Of a stretch of 8,798 nt of DNA, positions 1-6,024 are shown piece after piece. This DNA comes from Crocinitomicaceae bacterium (lineage in GTDB: Bacteria; Bacteroidota; Bacteroidia; Flavobacteriales_D; Crocinitomicaceae). Each line of letters starts with the position of its first letter. Position 1 is the first letter of the stretch. The position numbers were made by a program, and so were the translations under genes. Below the pieces are notes generated by a model. That model was not told the DNA's origin. It saw only the letters and a list, made by a program, of their open reading frames with translations, and made no database searches. Where the stretch lies: NCBI GenBank assembly GCA_027084145.1, contig JALWLM010000541.1, positions 1-8,798 on the forward strand. The letters are read 5' to 3'.

Positions 1-784
1 CTGTTACAGTATCGAGTTGGCATTTTGAGAAGTCACGTTTATCACCAAATAATGCAGGGCGTAATCGACATGCCATAAAATCTTCTTGCTCTTGGCGTTG
101 CTCAATATTCGCTTCTAAGGTTATCGCACGACGAAAGTTATAATGACGGATATTACCTAACGAGACCTTTCTCTCTTGTGTCATTAATTGATTCAACGGA
201 ATACTGGAAGCCACTCCATTGCGAATAACTGGCATTCTAAAGTTAAGTAACTCACCAATATCATGCCCACTGAGTTGCTCGGCACGTACTCGGATTTGTA
301 ATTTCTCACCATTATCTTGCATTTCTGCAACCACTTCACCATCAACCAACAGGCGTATAGCGCGGGTAATATCAACTGGATTAACCCCTGCTCGCCGAAT
401 AGCATCATGGTTCATTTTTAAGGTCATTTCCATGCGTCCTGCGTGAGCGTCATCGGCAATATCCTTTATGCCAGCTATCTTTGATAATATATTTTTTAGT
501 GCATCGCGTGCTTTTTCGATAGTTTGATAATCATCACCGCGTATTTTTACACTGATCGGTTTACTCACGGGTGGGCCACCAGCCAAAGGCAGAAAAGAGA
601 CATTGCTTGGGCCGATCACATGGGTTACTTCATCACGCATTTCATCAATAATGACATTAACGGCGCGTGCGCCCCTTTCCATGGGCTGCAGGCTAACCAG
701 AATCTGTCCGTACTGATCACCAAATAGTTGCTCTGTTTCAGTAAACATCACACCCGTGTAACTTGCCACTGCACGCATATCTTT
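1..784 (-). CDS. RND efflux permease, internal fragment (both ends missing)
   Basis: Minus-strand frame open from about 784 to the window edge, about 260 codons. It reads as the second large periplasmic loop (between TM7 and TM8) of a resistance-nodulation-division pump permease, which drives proton-coupled export in the inner membrane. Family landmarks are RAVASYTG, then MFTETEQLFGDQYGQILVSL near the start, LPLAGGPPVSKPISVKIRGD, AGRMEMTLKMN, and IPLNQL with a following RRAITLEANI near the end. These map to the porter and TolC-docking subdomains; no transmembrane helix falls inside. A full protein is about 1,030 residues, so both N- and C-terminal halves are absent. The frame runs without a stop back to 886 and has an ATG at 845-847, but residues encoded above about 784 resemble a methyltransferase, so that ATG is not the pump's start. 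Base composition and codon use differ from everything to the right. The exact substrate class (HAE1-like versus other) is not decidable. Confidence 0.85.
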
Positions 785-800
785 TTCTTTTAAATGCTTT
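772..800. other. join between Bacteroidota-like and proteobacterial-like DNA
   Basis: On the minus strand, the methyltransferase helix ILREAKKHLKEK passes directly into the RND segment MRAVASYTG with the frame kept. The change-over lies within about 30 bases of an A-rich stretch (AAAGAAAAAGAT on the minus strand). G+C rises abruptly to the left. No transposon end, tRNA or direct repeat is visible, which favours an assembly artefact over integration, although the sequence alone does not prove it. Confidence 0.7.
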
Positions 801-1207
801 TTTGCTTCTCTGAGAATACTTGCTCGAAGTTTAGTGTCAAAATTCATCAAAGGAAGAGACGAAATAATAGCATCTGCTTTTTTTTCTTAATCCAGATATA
901 AGTAAATGTTTTCAGCAGAGTCATTGATAATTCGAATCCTATCATCATTTTCATATTTTGAAGATAACTCTTGATAAAAAGTAGAATTGAGTTCAAAAAC
1001 AATGATTTTACAATCTTTAGGTGCTTTTTCAACAATTTTTTGTGTAATAACACCGGTTCCGGGACCAAGTTCAATAATAATTTCAGCTTCACCAAAATTG
1101 ATCCCTTTCAGCATTTTTTTGACAAGAAATTTAGAGGAGGGTAAAACAGCTCCAATTTCTTTTTTATTTTTTAAATATTGTTGTATGAAATTCTTTGATT
1201 TTTTCAT
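785..1207 (-). pseudogene. phospholipid N-methyltransferase / KsgA-like SAM methyltransferase, interrupted and truncated
   Basis: ATG at 1205-1207 overlaps the upstream gene's TGA by four bases (ATGA). Residues 1-106 are a typical start of the PmtA-like class I SAM methyltransferases: KNKKEIGAVLPSSKFLVKKM, then motif I IIELGPGTGVITQ (E46-L-G-P-G-T-G52) and the acidic FELN after the second strand. A TAA at 887-889 ends this frame, yet the same frame continues with family sequence: KKADAIISSLPL (motif IV, P119) and LRASILREAKKHLKEK, up to about 785. There the expected GG.(F/Y)IQFQYS continuation is replaced by RND pump sequence. The full family length is about 180-200 residues, so roughly the last 50 are missing. 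The family methylates phosphatidylethanolamine or, in related forms, rRNA adenines; which applies is unclear. The stop could be a true nonsense mutation or a base error close to the join. A gene caller would report only 887-1207. Confidence 0.8.
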
Positions 1208-2460
1208 AAGTTGATTTTATCTCCATGAATAACCGTTTTAACCATTCCCTTTAACTTTTGATTGATAAAAGGAGTGTTTTTTGTTTTTGAAGATATACAT
1301 TTTTTATTAAAAATCCAGTCTTTTTCAGGTACAAATAAAGTGAGATCTGCTTTTTCTCCTTTTTCAATGCTGGTATTTTGTATTCCGAGAATTTTTCGGT
1401 TTTTTTCAGATAAAACATGAATAATGGTCATTAAATCAAACTCTTTTGCTTGTGATAAAGAAGCAAATGCTGTTTGTAAAGAAATCATTCCGAATTCAGC
1501 TAAATCAAATTCCAAATCTTTTTCCTCTTTATCTTTCGGGCGATGGTCGGAAACAATAGCATCAATAATTCCTTCTTTTACCCCTTGCCATAATGCTTTT
1601 CGATCTTTCTCTGTACGGAGAACAGGCATCAGCTTGAAATTAGTATCGAAATCAATCACGTTTTCTTCGGTAAATAATAAATGAGAAACATGAACGTCTG
1701 CCGTGACATTCAGACCTTTTTCTTTAGCTTTTTGAATCAATTCTATACTCTCTCCGGTAGAGATACCTGTTAAGTGTAAATTTCCTCCTGTGTATTCAGC
1801 CAATCGAATATTTCTTTCGACTTCAATAATTTCGGCAATAGCAGGGTCAGCTTTTAATCCCGTTTGAGTGGATGCAATACCTTCATTGACCATTCCTTTG
1901 CCTGCAATAAAAGGATCTCTGGGGAAAGCTATGATTGTTCCTCCGAAGTTTTTACTGTAGAGTAATGCTCTATATAAAATACCTCCATGCAAAGGCATTA
2001 AATCATCACTAAAAAGACGAACTCCCGACTGATACATATCGTACATTTCAGAGAGGTTTTCACCTTTCATTTCTTGAGTTACAGCTGCGATGGGATGAAG
2101 CTCCGTTACAAATCCTTGAGCAGTTCTTTTAAGATATTCTACACTTGTTTTACCGTCAATAACAGGATGAGTGGAAGGAAGTACACCAACATGGGCATAC
2201 CCTCCGAAAGCAGCATCTTTCAGTCCTGATTCTATGGTCGATTTATGTTCAAAACCGGGATCGCAAAAATCAGCTTTAAAGTCTGTCCACCCAAGAGAAA
2301 CATGCAAGTTTTCTTCTTGAATGGTATGGTCAACACCTTCAGATGTGATATGATCTTTAATATCTTGTATCCTACCGTCCACAATTAAAATATCTTTAAT
2401 TGTATTATGATGAGAAGATGAGGTGTTTAGTATTTTTGTTTTTTGAATTAAAATTTTCAT
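1204..2460 (-). CDS. dihydroorotase-family protein lacking most metal ligands (probable pseudoenzyme)
   Basis: A 418-residue amidohydrolase-fold protein of the class I dihydroorotase (PyrC/allantoinase-like) family, full length for that family. Aligning by eye, the N-terminal zinc motif DxHxHLREPG has become D60-F-K62-A-D64-F-C-D-P-G, so both His ligands and the substrate Arg are gone. The family's M-P-N-T-x-P is L-P-S-T-H-P (Asn lost). FSDD (150-153) is kept. The AHCED-type His site reads AFPRD, with F179 in place of His. The HIST site reads G232-I-S-T. The TDHAPH site reads S-D305-H-R-P-K309, keeping Asp but losing the second His. About four of six metal ligands are absent, so hydrolysis of dihydroorotate is unlikely. 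Bacteroidota are known to carry such divergent copies annotated as dihydroorotase or PyrC, and inactive PyrC' proteins in pseudomonads act as scaffolds for aspartate transcarbamoylase. Its start overlaps the vWA stop by four bases and its TGA overlaps the next ATG the same way. Confidence 0.9.
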   Translation of the reverse strand: MKILIQKTKILNTSSSHHNTIKDILIVDGRIQDIKDHITSEGVDHTIQEENLHVSLGWTDFKADFCDPGFEHKSTIESGLKDAAFGGYAHVGVLPSTHPVIDGKTSVEYLKRTAQGFVTELHPIAAVTQEMKGENLSEMYDMYQSGVRLFSDDLMPLHGGILYRALLYSKNFGGTIIAFPRDPFIAGKGMVNEGIASTQTGLKADPAIAEIIEVERNIRLAEYTGGNLHLTGISTGESIELIQKAKEKGLNVTADVHVSHLLFTEENVIDFDTNFKLMPVLRTEKDRKALWQGVKEGIIDAIVSDHRPKDKEEKDLEFDLAEFGMISLQTAFASLSQAKEFDLMTIIHVLSEKNRKILGIQNTSIEKGEKADLTLFVPEKDWIFNKKCISSKTKNTPFINQKLKGMVKTVIHGDKINL

Positions 2461-4523
2461 ACTATAGAAGACTTATGAGGTTTGTAAAGTAAAATAATTC
2501 CCATTTCAATGAGAAAAAAAACAATCGAAAGAGCAATACATATATTCCAATAACTGTTAGGTTGATAAAGCTCTGTTGATATAAGCTGTGTTTTACTGCT
2601 AATTTCTTGAAAGGAAATATTTTTAAATCCAAGTTTTGAAAATAAAGTAAGAATTTCATTCTCGTTAAAATAAGTTAATTTTGATTCCTCTCGGGCATAA
2701 TTAAGTGAAATTTCTCCAAGTTCCTGTTCTTCTGCAAAGATAGTGTAAAATCCATCTTTAAGTCGGTTGTTATCCATTTGACTCTTGAAAACAAGATAAG
2801 TTATCCCTCCAACTTCCATCGTTTGCGGAATGAATTCAAAATTGTCTTGTTTGAGTTTTATGATTTTTTCAGAGTTCTTATGCTGAATAACGGGAAGTAA
2901 ACTTTCTTTTCCAATGATGAGGTATTCCGGTAATTTCTTCAAACTTAATTCTGCAATTCTAAGTATTGTTGCAGGAAATATGGATGAAGCGGTAAAAGAA
3001 CCAAATTCAGGAGATAAAGAGGAGTAAAACATAAATATATTCCCTTTATCTTCTTTATGAATAAAGAGTGGTAGTCCATTTTGAAGTTCTAAAAGCGTTA
3101 TAAAATTGTCATCGGAAAAGACTTTACCCTGAAAGACTTTTGACAAGTTGGAAAGATTGATATTTTTTGGTTTTCGTTCAAATATCTCTTTGTAGAAAAC
3201 AGGTTCATAGTGAATTCGTTTTATTTTTGTCCCTGATTGGGTAACAGGACCAATGGCCGGTAGTTGTTGTGAACGTAAAAAATGATTCCATCCTGACAAA
3301 TCGGGAGATGTTCCGGGGAAAAGGGCAACAGAACCTCCATTTTGAATGTGTTCGGATAAATAAGAGGAAAGTCCCGAAGAAAGTTGATTAACTCCGTTAA
3401 TAATGACTAAATCTTTTTGATTGAAATCTTCTTTAGTAACAGAGAAAACAGATTTCGAAGTAACATTGTAAAATTTCTCAAGAGATAAAACGAGTCCAAC
3501 GTTGGAAACAGCATCTTCTCCGTTTAGTAGAAGAATATTGGATGAAGAACGAACATAATTTGTTAGAAAAAACTGATTGTCAAACTGGAGTCCATCTTCA
3601 ATTGCTGTGATTTTAATCTTATGATATCCTGCAACTGTAGGTGTAAAACTAATGGGAGTTATATGTTTACCATTTGCAGGAATAGAAACAAATAATGTCT
3701 TTTGCTTTCCGTTTAATTGGACAAGCAGTTCGATATTGTCGACATTTTCAGTACTATGATTTTTAACTTGAATATTTAAAGTGTTAAGTGTGTTTTTTTT
3801 GTGAATAGGACTATCAAACCAAATGGAGTCGACATAAACATTACGATTATTTTCGGGTTTGAGTTGAATAGGGTAGAAATAAATATTTTGAGTTTGCCAC
3901 TTTATTTGATTTATTGTTTCATCTGTTTTTTGAAAGTCAGAAAATAACAGAACTTGAATGTTTGTTTTTGTCAATTGTTGTTTCAAAATCACTTCTTGTA
4001 TCCAACGTATGATTTCTGACATCTTCTTAGATAAAGAAGAATATTTGATTTTGTCTAAACGTTCGTAGGCTTCATTTTTAGATAGAATACGTTCTTCTAT
4101 TCCCGAAAAATGATTTGAAAAAATAATGAAACGTGTATCAGGCTCCGATTTCTGAATGATTTCCCTCACATTTTCTCTTGCTTCGGATAGCAATTCTCCT
4201 TCCGGACCTTGTGCTTGCATGGAAAAAGAATTGTCCAAATAAATGATAATGATATTGTCTAAGGATTTTATGTCTTCGTTTTCAGAGGAAAAGTAGGGTT
4301 GAGCAAAGGCTAGAACAAGAAAAGAAAAAGCAAGAAGTCGTGAAGCAAGAATTAAATAATGTTTTAATGTTTTAATCGATTTCGTCTTTTGGTCAATGAA
4401 TTTGATAAATGCAAGACTTGAGAATCGTAAGGTTTTATAGCGTTTAAAATTGAATAAATGAATAATAATAGGAATAATTAAAACGGCAAAAGCCCAAAGA
4501 AATTCCGGATAGATAAAATTCAT
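2457..4523 (-). CDS. BatA-type membrane protein with von Willebrand A domain
   Basis: 688 residues. The N-terminus MNFIYPEFLWAF and a His-Leu-Phe-Asn-Phe-Lys-Arg stretch are typical of the BatA N-terminal double-membrane region, with helices at about 7-24 and 57-77. The start is therefore secure. A vWA domain follows (about 90-220) with the metal-ion-dependent adhesion site D97-N-S99-F-S101 and a later S195-D196. Residues about 240-315 look like a CARDB/Ig-type beta domain (IQVKNHSTENV). Residues about 326-450 look like a GATase-1-like alpha/beta domain (ILLLNGEDAV and GGSVALFPG). One last helix lies at about 658-680, before a short basic tail. The bulk is predicted to lie on the periplasmic side. 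Bat-type vWA proteins in Bacteroidota are linked to aerotolerance and envelope stress, but this long variant has no assigned function. It is followed by the dihydroorotase-like gene through a TGA/ATG overlap, implying coupled translation. Confidence 0.92.
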   Translation of the reverse strand: MNFIYPEFLWAFAVLIIPIIIHLFNFKRYKTLRFSSLAFIKFIDQKTKSIKTLKHYLILASRLLAFSFLVLAFAQPYFSSENEDIKSLDNIIIIYLDNSFSMQAQGPEGELLSEARENVREIIQKSEPDTRFIIFSNHFSGIEERILSKNEAYERLDKIKYSSLSKKMSEIIRWIQEVILKQQLTKTNIQVLLFSDFQKTDETINQIKWQTQNIYFYPIQLKPENNRNVYVDSIWFDSPIHKKNTLNTLNIQVKNHSTENVDNIELLVQLNGKQKTLFVSIPANGKHITPISFTPTVAGYHKIKITAIEDGLQFDNQFFLTNYVRSSSNILLLNGEDAVSNVGLVLSLEKFYNVTSKSVFSVTKEDFNQKDLVIINGVNQLSSGLSSYLSEHIQNGGSVALFPGTSPDLSGWNHFLRSQQLPAIGPVTQSGTKIKRIHYEPVFYKEIFERKPKNINLSNLSKVFQGKVFSDDNFITLLELQNGLPLFIHKEDKGNIFMFYSSLSPEFGSFTASSIFPATILRIAELSLKKLPEYLIIGKESLLPVIQHKNSEKIIKLKQDNFEFIPQTMEVGGITYLVFKSQMDNNRLKDGFYTIFAEEQELGEISLNYAREESKLTYFNENEILTLFSKLGFKNISFQEISSKTQLISTELYQPNSYWNICIALSIVFFLIEMGIILLYKPHKSSIV

Positions 4524-4528
4524 AGTGC

Positions 4529-4559
4529 CAAAGATAATTTTTAATTATGAATTAATCAA
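4529..4559 (-). promoter_or_regulatory. possible Bacteroidota promoter just ahead of the vWA gene
   Basis: On the minus strand there is TTG at 4559-4557, a 20-base spacer, then TATCTTTG at 4536-4529, a perfect match to the TAnnTTTG -7 element. It fits the 37-base gap after the WYL gene. The box ends only five bases before the vWA ATG (4523), so a transcript from it would be nearly leaderless. It may therefore be a chance match, with the gene read from the WYL promoter instead. Confidence 0.4.
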
Positions 4560-4560
4560 T

Positions 4561-5565
4561 TTACTCATATCGTTTTAAAATATCTTTAGCTCTTTGCTGA
4601 ACCTCTATTCGAAGTCTTTCAGGTTCTATGATTTTAAGATCTCCTCCATAACTCAAAATTTCCCGAATTAACTCTTCTGATATTCCTACATTCAAAGAAA
4701 ATACGTAACCTCCGTTATCAGTTGCTTCAATGATTTTTTGAGAAGGATGTAAGGGGAGAGAATCTAAGTATTTAGAAGCAATTTCACTGGCTTCAATAAT
4801 GATATTTTGTGGATATTGATTTCCTCCGGTAATTCCAATTGAATATTTGAAATAATTATCAGGACTAAAATCCAAAGGAATTTCAGCTGTTTTATCAGTG
4901 ATTACCAAATCTTCCATTCTATCTAAAGCATAGGTAATATAATCGTTTTTAGATGCATCAAAAGAAATAAGATACCATCTGTTTTTATATTGTTTTAAAA
5001 GAAGAGGAATGACTTTTCTAGGTTTTAAAATTCCTGTTTTGAAACTCGCATAATCAAAAGTTACCCATCTTTTTTGTTTAATAGCTTCTAGAAGAGGTGG
5101 TAAAAATTCACTACCTCCTTCAGAACCTGATGTCTCAAATTGAATATATTGATCTGCATCTTCATCTTTAGAGATATTGATTCGGTCAACAATTTTATCA
5201 ATAGCATCATTAAATTGACGAAATAGTGATACATTTTTAAATTGCATTAATGTTTTAGCTGCAAAAGTGAGAGATTCAATATCATCTTCAGTCAGAGGAA
5301 TGTCATTGATTGTAAAATTGGGATCTTCGTAATAGTATCCTTTATTTTTCTTACTGTATTTAATCGGAGCATCAAATTCCATTCGCATAGAAAACAAATC
5401 TTTTTCGATAGTAGAATCACAAATATGTTCACCGGATATACTACCGAAAAGTTCTTCTTCACAGGCTTCTCTTAAATCACGTTTTGTAGGGTAGGGCTTA
5501 TATTTGTTTCGAATACACCTGTCAATAATTCGATATCGGAGAAGTGCATTTTTTATATGAGGCAT
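4561..5565 (-). CDS. WYL-domain transcriptional regulator
   Basis: 334 residues, typical length for the family. The N-terminal part (about 1-80: ALLRYRIIDRCI, then STIEKDLFSMR and GYYYEDP) is a winged helix-turn-helix of the Bacteroidota WYL type. The WYL domain spans about 155-225, with LLEAIKQKRWVTFDY, the KPRKVIPLLLKQYKNRWYL core (R196-W197-Y198-L199) and YALDRMEDL. The C-terminal part (about 245-334), ending DILKRYE, matches the WCX extension. WYL domains bind ligands such as nucleic acids or nucleotides and control the attached DNA-binding domain; in many bacteria they regulate DNA damage, defence or envelope genes. It ends 37 bases before the vWA gene on the same strand and is divergent from the secreted-protein gene, so it could act on either. 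The ligand and target are unknown. The start ATG at 5563-5565 fits the usual N-terminus. Confidence 0.93.
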   Translation of the reverse strand: MPHIKNALLRYRIIDRCIRNKYKPYPTKRDLREACEEELFGSISGEHICDSTIEKDLFSMRMEFDAPIKYSKKNKGYYYEDPNFTINDIPLTEDDIESLTFAAKTLMQFKNVSLFRQFNDAIDKIVDRINISKDEDADQYIQFETSGSEGGSEFLPPLLEAIKQKRWVTFDYASFKTGILKPRKVIPLLLKQYKNRWYLISFDASKNDYITYALDRMEDLVITDKTAEIPLDFSPDNYFKYSIGITGGNQYPQNIIIEASEIASKYLDSLPLHPSQKIIEATDNGGYVFSLNVGISEELIREILSYGGDLKIIEPERLRIEVQQRAKDILKRYE

Positions 5566-5620
5566 GGGGTGATTTATTTAGAGTAAAGATATAATTTTAA
5601 CCTCAAAAAAACAGTATGTT

Positions 5621-5652
5621 TTTGTTTTTTATATAAAAAACGTATACATTTG
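5621..5652 (+). promoter_or_regulatory. Bacteroidota-type promoter for the secreted-protein operon
   Basis: TTTG at 5621-5624, a 20-base spacer and TACATTTG at 5645-5652 match the TTTG / TAnnTTTG (-33/-7) promoter of the Bacteroidota primary sigma factor with normal spacing. The ATG is 24 bases after the -7 box, giving a leader of roughly 18-20 bases without a clear Shine-Dalgarno site, as is common in this phylum. It supports the taxonomic reading and the start at 5677. Confidence 0.7.
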
Positions 5653-5676
5653 TATGCTAATCATTAATCGCCTACT

Positions 5677-5997
5677 ATGAAACGAGTTATACTCTTATTA
5701 TTTTCTCTATTTGCTACTCTGTCTTACACGCAAACTTATACCTATAGCTTTAAAGGAGAATTAGATGAATCTAAAATATCTGCTTATGAACAAGAGTGTT
5801 TAAAGTTCAATAAAGTAGTTCAAGTTAAGATTAAATACAAACCTGAAAAAAAAATGGGAGAGTTTATTATTAAAACAAGTTCCCAAAAAGAAGGAGAGAG
5901 GAAGGAGGGGGATGTTTTATTTCAACCGGTAGATATCAAACAATTTTTAATGGATAAAAATTTACAACCGCTGAATTTTAGACTACTAAAAGATTAA
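5677..5997 (+). CDS. small secreted protein of unknown function
   Basis: 106 residues beginning MKRVILLLFSLFATLSYTQ, a clear signal peptide (basic n-region, Leu/Phe-rich core) with probable cleavage near residue 18. The mature part of about 88 residues has no Cys, is rich in Lys and Glu, and alternates charged strands (VVQVKIKYKPEKKMGEFIIK), suggesting a small beta-rich periplasmic or surface domain. Near the end it reads DIKQFLMDKNLQPLNFRLL. I do not recognise a family. It has its own good promoter and lies 27 bases upstream of the giant surface protein on the same strand, with no second promoter box in the gap, so the two are probably co-transcribed. It could be an accessory factor for that protein, but this is inferred only from position. 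Confidence 0.8.
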   Translation: MKRVILLLFSLFATLSYTQTYTYSFKGELDESKISAYEQECLKFNKVVQVKIKYKPEKKMGEFIIKTSSQKEGERKEGDVLFQPVDIKQFLMDKNLQPLNFRLLKD

Positions 5998-6024
5998 TCG
6001 GATTACTTGAAAAATCTTATTAGC

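Noticed and set aside
193..727. Short open frames on both strands in the left end
   Set aside because: They overlap the RND frame, which alone shows conserved family motifs throughout.
845..847. ATG as start of the RND permease frame
   Set aside because: The residues after it (NFDTKLRASILREAKKHL) continue the methyltransferase, and an RND permease cannot start in its second periplasmic loop.
878..889. Homopolymer slippage explaining the methyltransferase break
   Set aside because: The frame is identical on both sides of the stop, so a single insertion or deletion in the A run does not restore it; a substitution fits better.
847..1095. Minus-strand open frame overlapping the methyltransferase
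   Set aside because: It lies in another frame of a gene with clear SAM-binding motifs, and its Lys/Leu-rich product has no family features.
1424..1684. 86-codon plus-strand frame
   Set aside because: Antisense to the conserved C-terminal half of the dihydroorotase-like gene; no promoter or family features.
5584..5607. Promoter for the WYL gene on the minus strand (TTTG at 5607-5604, TATCTTTA at 5591-5584)
   Set aside because: The spacer is only 12 bases and the -7 box misses its last G, so it is too weak to annotate.
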